Below, piece by piece: positions 25,348-37,900 of a stretch of 64,000 nucleotides of DNA (position 1 is its first letter; every line of letters begins with the position of its first letter). Below the pieces are notes generated by a model. It worked only from the letters and a program-made list of their open reading frames with translations, did not search any database and was not told the DNA's origin. This stretch comes from Psettodes erumei (Eukaryota > Chordata > Actinopteri > Pleuronectiformes > Psettodidae), in contig JAFBJZ010000781.1 of the NCBI GenBank assembly GCA_016785225.1, positions 1,674,001 to 1,738,000 of the forward strand. Direction: 5' to 3'. Both the position numbers and the translations under genes were made by a program.

Positions 25348-26224
25348 GCGTTTTTAGTGCCAAGGAGGCCTGCAAGATCCATAACAAGCCTAAGAGCTGA
25401 TGTTATCCGTCTTTGTCTTTTTCCTCATACACTTAAAAGGAAATGTTCCGACAGGTGTTATGCCACTAAAGAGATCAAGTGAGGCTGAAAAAATGCAACA
25501 CATGTGACAACCTGTGCGATGCGTCATTACTCATCAGTAGAACTAAATGTGATTACTGGATTTGGAACAGTGATGTCTTAACTTTGCCGCAGAAAAAAAA
25601 TGAGCTGACTAGCCTACAGTTGCATAGCACACATCAATTACACATTACTTACCCCCCAAAACTGCTGCCAACCACCATAGCCATCACAGTATAGTTTGGT
25701 TATAACAACAGGTGCTGGTCAGTGCAACATAAATTAAGCTATTTTTAAGCATGAAATAAAGTTCTAGACATCTTTAGGTAGTTGTTTGTCTTGCATCCAG
25801 CTATGTGGGCTAGGTTCCTATGGTTGTTTCCAGAGACTAGATTACAAACAACTCAAATCTGGTCTATCGTAGCCTCAGAATACGGAATGACTCATATAGG
25901 AATATTTTCTGGACATAGATTTTGCAAATGTCTCATTTATATACCTGCCTGTGGCTTACATGTTCCTTTCCGGCTTTATTGTGTGTTACCTTTTGTAGCT
26001 AGCAACATAAATGAAGTTGTTGGTGGTGCTAAAGATCGTGATTACCGGTATTATTACGGCATGAAAGATTTACGGGGCACGTTGAAGCAGCAGCGACAAA
26101 AGATTACCATGGTGGTTTTACAATAAGCGAGGGCCAGTGCGAGAGCCGATGCCCCATTTACCTCCAGCGTCATCCCTCACCCCTTCCCACCCACCGGTGG
26201 TGTGTCTGCAGAGTGACCCTTTCC

Positions 26225-26375
26225 TTTCGCTGCGTGACTGAGCGCCTCTCCTGCCACACAGGAGGCATCAATTACAGGCCCCGGCCGTCCCGGTGTCACT
26301 GCTCTGTAATTAATGGGCTCTCCCGGCGCTGCGCCATGGGGCCTGGCCTCACCGTGAACTCCGCAGGAATTCGGA
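26225..26375. promoter_or_regulatory. Candidate cis-regulatory element with inverted homeodomain sites
   Basis: CAATTACA (26,269-26,276) and TGTAATTA (26,305-26,312) are inverted copies of one core, 28 bases apart, set in a GC-rich CpG-containing context. The contrast of AT cores in GC-rich DNA and the symmetric layout suggest a regulatory site; this is an inference. Confidence 0.3.
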
Positions 26376-28309
26376 GACAAACATGCACGCTCAAAGTTGC
26401 ACACACACACACACAAAACACACCAAGCACACACATGCTGTGTGCAAGTTACATGTTGCCTTTTGCTAACACCTGTTCGTGCTATTTTTTTTTTTTTTAC
26501 ATTTTTTTGGAAAAACTGCTCTTAAAGATGTTCCAAAATGCCGGTCACACGTGGACATAACCATTAACACGCACATGTAGGTGCATACTTGTGAACTCAC
26601 ACCTAATAATTCCCAAATACCTGAGCTTGTTCTTTTGAAATACCCTCCTGTTCGGATACAGATAAAAGCTACTGAGAAAGAGTCGCACACATGCTCACAC
26701 ACACACACACACACACACACATACTGAGGCCCAGCCCCCTGCTGCCTGCCCCTTCATTTGTCAATCAGCCAGACAAACAGAAGCACAAGGTCCCCCGGGT
26801 CATAGGGTCATGGGATCCTATGATTCCTCTGCTACCCCAGGTCTCAACACACACACTCACACACACATGCACTAGATACAGCAGCCAGTCAAACTAACCC
26901 ACAAAATCATGTCAACACCTTTTTTTCCCAACACCCTGAATCCTGTTGACTCCGAATCCATTTTTCCAGATTTGTTGTCGAGCGGGAAATTCTTCCTGTG
27001 GCAGACATGCTAACAATACTGGGCTTTTCCTCTTCTTTTTAGTTTCTACTTTCACCACCACCACCCCCAAACCCCAAAGACCCCTTCCTCTTGCCCTCCC
27101 TCTTTTCTTCTTTCTTTCTTCCTCTCCCTTTGCTCGCTCCTTCAAACATCACGCCTGGAGCTGACACTGAGCGTGACCCTGCCTTTATTGTTGCAGCAGG
27201 GCAGAGGCGCAAACACAGGGCAGGGACTGTCACCCCAGTGATTTAAGAGTGCATGTTTTCAGTCAAACGCCTCAGAGGGAAGTGATCCCAGAGAGAGATG
27301 GAGGGAGGGAGGGAGGGAGGCTCAGGGTAGAGATAAAGAGTTTCTAACATTTTCAGAGATGAAGAATAAAAGCGTTTTGGAAAGTCAAATGGCACAAAAA
27401 GGATATTTGCAAAGAGGTTTGGTGACAAATAGTGCAAATAGAGGCATTTTAGTAAAAGTCAAATACAGATCAGTCAGTGTTTTCCACCCATTATATTATG
27501 AAGTAGTCTGTTTAGCAGCATTCAGCAGGGACGGCAGGAAAAGTTTTCACTGCTCTTTACTCCGCTGTGCCTTAAGGAACCCACTAAAAAGATTCAATTA
27601 GTCTGGAATTTTAACATCACATGATGGTCTGTTTCAGAGGCCTTCTCTGCTTTAAAGCTGTCACATTTACGCATTTTTATAGACAAAAAATAGAGTGGCA
27701 TTGTCAGCTCCATAAACCAATTTGGGCCACCACATGTGTGCAGGCAGGACCAACAAAATGCAGCTACAGGGAGATTTGTCCTTGGCGGTTCAGAGTGAGG
27801 CAAATAAAAGAGTGGCTTGTTGAGTTATGGCTGTGGGTAGGAAAAACAGAGAGTCATAGATGTGACATTTTGACCATTAGACCTTGCTCCGCAAAATATT
27901 ATTTTTATTAATGTGAACAGGAATAGGTTTCTCCTACAACACTCGCGAGGATTAAAACAAATAGGGCCATGAAAGCGCCAGGCAAGGAAAGAAATAAATA
28001 AATAGCACGGCTGCCTCCATATTTCATATAACAGTCACCTCCAAGAGCTGTGGGCCCCTGTGTTAGGCGTCCAAGCTAAACACTTGGAAGTTTGCTCAGT
28101 CATAAATTAACGGCTTGACAGTCAAAAGTGTTCAAACTAATTTGTCAAATCTCGCTTGCTTTTTTTCCACCGTTTAAATTCATTACCGCAGTTTTTCTTT
28201 CTTTCCACTGGCCTTCCAGAAATGTGTTTCCCAGTGCCTTGCAGTGATCTGAAAAGATAATTCTGGAAACTAAAATCCTTTGACTGTACATCATACATGT
28301 GCTCAGACC

Positions 28310-28500
28310 AAAATACATCAATTTCCCAGCGCAGAAATAGGCTTGAATTAATTCCCACCCAAGTGCAATTTATCTCCATGGGTTGCTGTCAAGGGACTGA
28401 GCTCGGAGGAACCTCCAGGCATCAGATCAACATTCATGGCTCATCAGTTCAACAACTTGTATTTTTGTTAATTCAGCAGACGTGTTCTGCTAAAGTGGGA
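28310..28500. promoter_or_regulatory. Candidate cis-regulatory element
   Basis: Repeat-free AT-rich block with a palindromic GAATTAATTC at 28,345-28,354, an NK2-like CCAAGTG near 28,359, and TTGTTAATTCAG near 28,466. There is no ORF of note. Confidence 0.25.
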
Positions 28501-28795
28501 TAATTGCTATTGACAAGTTTTTGCCAAACATGCCAGTGCAGAGTAAACACAGATGATGTCTTTGGCTCAGAGCGTCAGACAAACAAATGTCATGCGAGTC
28601 AGACAGAGAGAAAGCTGCTGCATGAAGGCTGTGCAGCGGAGTACCCATAATGCACTGTAACTTTTCTTCTGCAACTGATTCCCTTTGACAGCATGCGCAG
28701 TGTAAACACGGGCCTCCTCTCTTTATTCTCTTTCTCACACACGTCTTACTGCGGTGATTCCCAACCAGGAGCACTCGTAGCCCAGATGGTTATGA

Positions 28796-28936
28796 GTCAG
28801 GCTAACTGTCTCCCCCTGCTTCCAGTCTTTATGCTAAGCTATGCTAACCAGCTCCTGGCTGTAGTTTCATTTTCAATAGGCAGATGTGAGACTAGTATTG
28901 AGCTTCTCTTCTAAAACGCAGAACTATACCTTTAAC
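28796..28936 (-). repeat. Dispersed percomorph repeat, copy 2
   Basis: Same family and orientation as 25,180-25,347. On the minus strand it includes the highly recognisable TTAGCATAGCTTAGCATAAA and GGAAGCAGGGGGAGACAG segments, plus CAGCCAGGAGCTGG. On the plus strand it ends in CTATACCTTTAAC, close to the expected family end. A GATTCCCAACCAGG just upstream (28,757) resembles a hAT-type terminus but is too short to call. Confidence 0.7.
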
Positions 28937-28939
28937 TTT

Positions 28940-31900
28940 GCTTAGTTTGTCACATTAAACCTTTTAAGATATGTACTTGGGATTTAAGAAAAAAAAAATC
29001 AGCTGCTTTGAGATAAAAACACATTATCACCATGAAGCTATAGTGACAACCCTTTCTTTTCTTGCATATCTTCACAGCCTCTAGGCACAGTCCCCGCCAT
29101 GATCCTGGTTCAAACCTCCCCCTCTCTGCTGCCTGACACATGCCAGCTCCCATCTCTCACCGTCACTTCTACAGTCACATACGGATCCATTTTCCCTCCC
29201 CGCGCCCTTGTGTGGACGTGTGCGTGTGTGTGTGGTCTGTGTGATTGTGAAGGCATACGTGCGTGTGTGTGTGTGTGTGCGTGCGCGCTGTACCCAAAGA
29301 GACAGACAGGCACACGAGCATGAAATCCACCAAACCTCCTCTAATTCCCCCTGTAATTTATGGCTCTCAGATTCATGTCATGCTTAGGCTAAACAAACGG
29401 TCCTTTGTCACTGACAGCAGCCTTTGATCAGGAAGAATCGGATTCGCTGTCTCGCTGCTGTACCGGATCTGCCCCTCAACGCCGCTACTGCTGCAGAGGA
29501 TTTCTACCCGCACACACATGCGCAGCATAATGGTGCTGAAAGTTTTCCACACTCACACCTCGGCACACACACACACACGTTCTTCCTAAACTCAAAGCAC
29601 GACTCCCCTCATCAGTTTTCTCTGAACTTGTGACCCTGGCCACCCCCCCCACACACACACACACCCAGTCACTCCGCAGGATGTCTTTGTAGCAGGCCCC
29701 ACTGGGTGATTGACAGCTGTGGGGGAATTATTGAGCCGCTGGAGGAGAGAAAAGGAGGTGAAGTTCTGGGGTCAAGCAACAGCACAGCAGAAGAGAGACT
29801 CGACACTGGTAAAGTCGCACAAGCTGACGTGACCCTGCACAAACTGCCAGGGCCTCTGCCAAGCCCGCTCGCGCACACAGATAATACACCCTCTCACCTG
29901 TTGGCGGCCATGTTGGAAGCCTCTCACGGTGGATTCGATCCAAATGAAAACATCAGGTCTTGCCTGGGATGTTTTGAAACGTGTGGCGTGGTGGGATTCT
30001 ATTTAAGCTGTCAGCCAGAGGGACGTGTGTGTGTGCATGGAGTAGCGGTGTAGAGTGATTAAGCACGTCAGTGCTGGCCTATGGGATTGACAGTAACGCC
30101 GGCTGACTAGGGCACACAAGGGGGAGAAAGACTGGGGGCACTTGTGTAAGAGAGACGCACAGGCAGGTACTGTTCTCCCGCCGAGCTCGAAACAAACCGC
30201 TGTTGACATCCCTGTCACCAACACTCATTTCTAGCGCTCAACGAGATTAGACTCAACTGGCGGCGGTAGAGACAGAGGCATCAAATTAAGCGAAAGCGGC
30301 TGACAGCGAGCATGTTCAGCGCGCTGGCTTTCTGCAGGCTGTTTTCTTCCGCTTTGCCTCGCATGAAATGTTATCTTTCAGTCTGCATTCCAAGAGGAGG
30401 GATCAAAGATTAAATTCGGGGTAGATTTGGTGAGCCGTTTGAAGCGCGAGCACACCAAAAGGAAAAGGGCGGGTTCAAAAAAGGTGAACTTTTGAGGCAG
30501 AGACGCATTCAAGCATGCCTGGTAGACAGATTTCATCATTTGGCTTCGACTTTTGCAGACTTTGTTGTCATGACAGGGGCATAATTCATTTCTCTGTCTC
30601 TGTTAGACACATGCAGATATCACGTTCCCCACCCATTCACTCACCCACCCACATGCACTTTGAGACATCTTATCCTTCATACACACACACTCACAAACAA
30701 ACACACCATCCCCACCCACCTACCTACCCATACGCTCACACGTAGGCTTTTTGACAGAGTGAAGTTGTCGGGGAAATGGAGAGGAAATGACACAGGGCAT
30801 ATTTTCACAAATCTCCCCTGTTGGCATACTCCGCTCTGGCACAGGGCCTGTCAGCGGCCTGTCTCCTCAGTTTAGCCATCAGACACAGTCAGAGTGCAAA
30901 ACGCACTGGGACACGCTTGTCCTCAGACAGGAGGGAAGACAGAGAGAAGTGTCAATGGGGAGAAACACAGAGGTGTGTATGTGTGTGTGTTTATGGAAAG
31001 GTTTGAGAAAGACACATTGAAGACAAGACAGAAGCTGAAGCTTGAAGGAGGAAAATACAAACTGAGAGAGGCGTAAAAAAGAGAGAGGCAAAGGGTAAAG
31101 TCAAAAGAGTTAAACTTGTGACTTGTGGAGCAGTCTTACACTACCCCTGCCCCTCTAACAGCTCCTCCCCCTAACAGAAATGTCAAATGCCAGACCATTA
31201 TCCCTTTTACCGGTTCTGTAACATAAACCGTGGGGCTCAGGGCACCGTGCGTCACTGCGACTTTGGGAAAGTGACTTTGACGAGGTGGTGGCCAGCCAAA
31301 GTAGGCGGTCCGCACGTCTACCTGCTTCACCGGAGGCACTGCATCGGCCCTGATGGCTGTCTCCCACAACCCCCTGCTCCGCTGCCGCTGCCGCCGCCGC
31401 TGCTTCCCTAAACATGCATTCCCCCAGCTGTGTCCGCCATCCAACGGCTGCAACAGACACTCTGCTGTTCTGCTGCACACCTCAGGGCTAACACAGCCTC
31501 CTGTCACACAGCCCAGCTAATTATCTTGGCATTAAGAGGAAAAACACCACCAGGAGATGTTGCACGTATTTTAAACTGTTGAGGCCATGTATCCTGGATG
31601 ACAGGCATAGCAGAGACCAAGCATTCAGGTGACTGCACAAGTTACCTTCAAGCAGGTGTCTCAAACTACTGAGCAAGATCCAGGCTGCCAGGCCATCTCC
31701 TTCGGCCCATACGAAACTGAAAAAGCAAATTCTTGCTTTTTTCCTTTACATTTTGATTTATCCTCATCCCACAGTTTATTCAAAAGTAATATTGTATTCT
31801 TCCACTGTAGCAGTGTTGCCAACAAACCAGCAAGTAAATTAGAAAGCTGTGAAATTACTGTCAACATAAACACTTAAACTAGGACCATCAGCATTCTGAT

Positions 31901-34900
31901 TTAGTGAAGTGGTCTAGACACTTGAAACCAGAATGGGCTTTTCTAAGCAAAAAATAAGGTTGACCTGAAGCACAGTCTTTTTTTCATCCTCTGCACTGAC
32001 AATATTTGGGGACTTGTCATTGGAGGGCTTGAATGGACTGTAAATGGGCATGAAGATCTCCAGGTTGTGGAGTGCAAAAACATCTGCATGTTGTTGTGCA
32101 GCCCAATAATACATTCAGCAGGATGAATAATTTATTTTGAACTCGGAGACAGTTTTGGATGAGTTCAGTGACCACGGGATGGTATTTTGTTACCAACTGC
32201 AATAACAAATTTGATGGCGCTTTGATTCGCACCTCCAACTGGATGGAACCATGCCTTATTTAACACTGAAGAAAACCCTGATGAACTGCAAAATAAAGTG
32301 TGCCCAAGACATGTTTCTGTACTAAAGAGTACATATATTAGGATATTAAAAAAACGAAGCAATGGAGATTTACTGTTCTGCGGTAAAAATCTGGCAACCA
32401 GCGGCTCCTTCCACGTTGGAACGCTATACTGTAACTGAATGATCCCTTCATCGGTCATGTTTCAAGCACATCGCAGTTTTCAAAAGGTGGGAGCACCACA
32501 GAAGTTGGTGACATTCATGTTGAAGGGTAAACAGCTGAAGGAGAGTGGAGGTCGGCCCACTGCTGCTCGGGGCTGTGTGGAAGTCTCGTGGGAAAGACCT
32601 GGGGCCGGAGCCACCTTTCACCACCACCCTGTCTGCGGCGGGGACAGCGCCAGCAGTACAAACAAGGACACGTATGTCTGCTGCTAATTCCTCTGTGTGT
32701 GCGTGCGTGTGTGTTTGTTTACATCATTCTGCTGGTTTCTGCCAGGGGACTTTTGATTATCCTGTCCTGAGGGAGCCGTCTCCCTGGGGAGCGTGGGTGA
32801 TTAGCTCGCGGCTATGGCCTGTCACCGCTTCCCCCCACATCACTGCACGCACACACACACACACACACACACATATCACGCACGCTGGGAAGGGGAGATA
32901 CGGTTAACATGTACTCCCTAGGCAGCGTGAGGTCACCCAGTTCTCTATTTCAAAGGATACAGGGTCGCTGCCGAGCCAGCCGGGGCCCTGTGGAAGCAAC
33001 CAGTCATGTGTGATTTTCCAGTCCAGTGCTCCGTGATGAGCAGGTCTGGCCGTGGCTCAGCCCCCAGGGCCCGGCCCGCAGAGAGACCGGCGGGATTGGA
33101 GCTTGTCCACCTTCTGCTCTGGCCTTGTCGTATCATTGGGAATGAAGGCTCATCATCGCCTGCCAACCAGTGCTGCAGTCATCATTCTCCGCCGCTCTCT
33201 CTGCCTCACTGGGGCCCCTGCCCTGGTAAATTATGCTTACCCACACCATTATTAGACTCATTATAGACCCATTTGAGTTGCTTTCAGCCTGTCACTGACG
33301 CTCAACTATGTCTTCAGCTTGACTTGATTTCCTCTGACAGGCTTTTCTTAAACTAAAAGGCTGGGGAGGGGACTTGGTGAGACGGGAGACTGGAGAAAAA
33401 GAGGAAAATGCATCTTGAAGAAGTCAAGCGAGGGGTTTGGCGGCTGATGTAGAACATTCATTTGCTTTTATGATGAGGTGCATATTTTAGGTTTTGGCAT
33501 GGCTCACCATATCTAAAGAAAAATAATTTTTACATTTCGTTTGGAGGCACACAGATATTAATGGTTTGAGGGGCAAGAAACCTGGCAGCTTGAGTCCATC
33601 TTGCTGGTTGTTGACACATTTTTAAACACAGTTGAGAAATGACCTTCATTTCTGGAAACCTAAAGCCTTTCAATTTTACTGTGCTTGGCAAGCCGATGCA
33701 GCTCACTTGGATTCCCAATTGCCTGTCAATTGCCGGGTCTGCCATCCATTCATTTCCTAAGTCGTGTCCCCACTAAGCCCTTCGCTACATCTTTCATTCT
33801 GTCATCACTAACATGATAGGGAATTCCCCGGGAGAAAGGGAAACTTCATTGGGAAAGGCTGTGAGAAGTGTGCACCAGCTCCCCTTCGTGCTGAACTCGA
33901 ACAGAGCCAAGATCTCTCAATCTGTGACGGCTCATTTGGAAATGTAGCCCTGGGCTCTTGTTCCCTTGCGCCCTTGCCAAATACAATAATTCTTTTTCAT
34001 TTCTCCTGCTCAATTTTAGAATTTTGTGATTTTTCACTGTCAGCTATGATCTTTTGAAGTACTTTATTGAATTTCCTGCTGGACTAGGCTCTAAAGTCCA
34101 TTTTATGTTTTGCCCCAGCTTAGCTCCCTATACTGCTGTTCCACTTTTTTTTTTTGTCTCTGACAGTCTTTTGCAACACGGTCAACCTCTAGAACGTTTC
34201 CAGTCTTAAACTGTCTTTTTTTTAAAGCCTCTCCTCGTACTGAATCAGTTATTACTTCTTCATCTGGATTTCTCATTATTTTCACAGATATTTCTTTGCA
34301 TTTCACCTCTCCACTCTGTCATGAGTAGCTGTGGGTGATATCACTGTCATGTCACTGCTCATTTACATCACATGGATTGACAGGAGGGCCAAGGCCAGCT
34401 CTGCTTCTGATAATGGCTGATCTAATCCATACCACTGTGTACTTTCACCCACTCAGCTCCTCTGTTCTTGGCATCGATGCTTTTAAACCCAAAAAGCCTC
34501 TCTCCCTCTCTCTCTCTCTCTCTTCTCTCTCTCCCCCCTACATGTGTTTGCAATTCCCCTCCGGGGGGTTATGATTCAACAGCGGCATCATCTCAATTCG
34601 TCTCAAAGCATGAAGCATTGCAAGAGAAACTAAAGTGGGAGACAAGACGGCCCTCTCTGCCCCCCTTTCAGAGGCAAGAGCCTGAGTGTGTTTGGCGGAG
34701 TTGGACGTGAGGCTCGCTCTTTGGGATGTGGGAGTTTAAGAAGAGAGTGCCACGCTGGCCTAATCACATTACGGGTGCCATATTATGTGTCAGGCTGTCA
34801 CTTTCAATTTGAGCCACCGCGCTGCAGCGGCAGGCCCTGGCTTTTTTTCATATTTCTGTTTTGATTGGGGCTTGATAGTGACTAGGCTGGAACTGGGTAC

Positions 34901-37900
34901 ACACAGCGAGCAGGGCAGACGCCATTTCACCAAGCTGAAGAGCGCTGATCATATGTTTACAATTAGCATTGTTTTGGGTGCGGATGGAGGATATGTGTGT
35001 TTCTGTGGGGGCTGGGGCAATCGCTCACACTGACCTCTTCACACTGAATCACATGTCTAATCTCATTCTTGTCTCCTGTTTGAACTGATGTCATGTGTCT
35101 CATCGTCCAATCTGTCACACTGGTTGACGTGGAGACCGTGTCGAAAGGGGGGGGGGGGTTAGTGCAAGAAAAGTCTGCGTAGTCGCTCAACCCCGTGAGC
35201 AGGAAAAATTGAGGAGATACAGACTGACAAGAGGCAAAGAGAGGGCGGGAGGGGTTATGGGATGGGGGGAGCGGGGCGTGAGTTCAGTCAAAGCCAATTG
35301 TCCTCCAATTGAGTGGAATGACTCAGAGGAATTGGTAAAAGTTGGGTCTTTTGTGCGCAAGTGGCTGAAACGTTTGAGTGATCGAGTTGAACCCCCCCCC
35401 TCAGTTTTTCTACTCCGCAGAGTCTGTTTTTACAGCTATTGAGATCCAGCCTCCCCTGAGCAATCATGTTCCTCCCTTTTTCTCTCCCTCTTTACCTCCC
35501 TTCATTTATCTATCTCTTGCTTCACCTCTCCATCTGTCTCTGCCCAATAGATCATCGGCTTGGAGATAAAGCCCGGCGACCTGTCAAGGCTGAGGGCTTC
35601 GAGCTGCTCTTTTAGGTGAAGCTTCAGTATCATTGGACAGGAAATAAAACAAAACAAAACAAAAATGAATAGAGATGAGAGACAGAGAGAGAGAGAGGGA
35701 AAGTGAAGGGACGAGTTGGGCCTCAGTGGCCCTGCTGACATCCTGAGACATCCAGCTGGGTATCTGTCATTTCTAATAGCTTTTCATCTCAATCTTCTCT
35801 GCAAATGCTAAACATTCCCTGCTATCTGAGAGCTGTTCTGTAGCCGGTAAATGACCCAGAGACAAAATCTCATTCTTACCATTGCCAAGTTCTTCAAATA
35901 GTTTTTTCAAATAGCTGGTGACCTTGGAGACAACAGTAGCACTGTAATATTATAGTGGTCGGGGTTGCTGGCTCATGTTAGTAAGTAGCCTAAGTAATTA
36001 AATTGACTCCAAGTTGTGTTGATGAGAATGCAAATGCAGTTAGTCACCGGGGAAAGTAGAAGCATAAGAATTTTGTCATCACTATTTAACAGCCATTACA
36101 GAAGGCTATGTGATTCTACTTAACATAAATACAACAGTGTAGCTTTACTGGCTCTTTATGTGGCTAAATGTAGCTATTAGTCATGATGCCGCCTGTTCCA
36201 GAGAGATTTACATCTCAGGTTGTTTAGCTCACATACCACAAAGACAAGTTGATGAAAGGCATTTTATGGTGCTAGATCTTCATATAACATGGAGTAGTGC
36301 ACTTGATGTGCCAGCTTGCTAGCTAGCCATAGTGGGAAAATAACTTGCTCATCTTTTATGGAGAGTTTGGTCTTAGCTGTTTGTGGAAAGCCAATATATC
36401 TGAAGCATTTATTGTGTTCTGAACTAGACAATACATAAAAGCATTCCTTCATACAACTGCAGAAGCAGCTACAACTGTGTCTGGCAGACAAATTTAATTA
36501 TCAGCGAAGCACAGAATGAGAAGGTGAAGCTACTGGCAGTTTAAATCAGGACACACACTTACCCAACATGTTACAGCAAAGCTGCCAGCTCAGTCTTAAA
36601 CTACTTATTATATGCACATTAAAGACTTTCAATCTTAAAGAGTAATGTGCTTCTGTATGTCAGTACACAGGTAAGGACACCACACTACCAGAGGCTGTAG
36701 GCCAGTCATGTGCATGGAGCACAACAGCAACACTGCAGAAGTTTTTCCGTGTTGTCCACCTCGTCTTTAACAAATCCTGTATATCTCGCGCCTCCATAAG
36801 GCACTGTGAACCATTTATGACCACTTTATTGTTAATGCAAGGGCAAAACATCCATGGATCATCAACTTTATTCATGCTTATTTCCAGTGCGATGCTGGCC
36901 AAATTACAAAGGACAAATGATGCAGCACAAGGACCCGATGATCCAAATGCAGTTAGAAAGGCATCCATATAAGTGCAAGTAACTCGTCGTTCTCTGAGTG
37001 TTTCATCTGACTTGATTTATTATGCCTCATTTACATTCCAGTTTCTCATAGAGCTAATGGTCCATAAATCCTGTGTAGATAATGCCCATAGATTAAAGTG
37101 AAATAACAGGCAGTATAAATCAATCCCAGAACAGAGGGATCTGTTGTTTCAATAATGTGCACCATTAGTTTGAATAGCAGACCTCTGACATACATACATT
37201 CACAACACTTTTTTCGTCTCTCTCAGGCTCCTTTTCTCTCCATAACTCTTTTCACACATGAAAAATGCTATGGTGCAGGTTAGATGACTTTGTAAAACTC
37301 TCTGGTTTTTGGCATCCACACTTATGTCTCTCATATGAACCATCTCGTGTTGAGTCTTTTCACCCATGGCATGACCGATTTGAATAGATTACCAATTTTT
37401 CCTTCACACTATAATGACTGAACAGCTGTATAACAGTAGGGAGTTGAAAAATAATGGAACCAAGGAAATGGTGTTCCCACTTGTCACACTCAGACTGCCT
37501 CAAATATGAATTTTAAAATGAATGTATTTTGCAGTTGAATGGAGAGTGTTTACCCCCCTGGCTTGACTACTAGCCCCACTTTGGTCATCTGTTTGGTTGT
37601 TGTCATAGACAGCACCCTTTTTGCTTCTGCTTTATTAATTTACAACACAGCTGGTGAGGAAAGAGATGATTTTACAGAAAAACAACCAAGGATTTGTTGC
37701 AAACACAGTGAACATTTTGGAAGGGAAGAGGGGAATCTTTCTTTTGACACTTTTAAAAAAAATAATTCTGCACGTATTGATATTAGTGGTAAGTATTGCC
37801 TGCCTACTGTGTGGATGCTGCAGGTGTGTATGGTTGACCCTCTGAATGTACTACTGTTTGAGCACAAATGTTTCATCTGTTATTGTTCAAATAGTTTCAG

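Larger units (their letters stand above)
25350..28780. other. Gene desert; no gene seen
   Basis: Contains short CA runs (26,401; 26,695-26,721), a GGAG tract (27,301-27,320) and two candidate regulatory stretches listed separately. A 114-codon frame at 25,782-26,126 shows no domain and adjoins old repeat sequence, so it is treated as non-coding. The stretch 27,360-28,010 is AT-rich and repeat-free but without a telling motif cluster. Confidence 0.55.
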
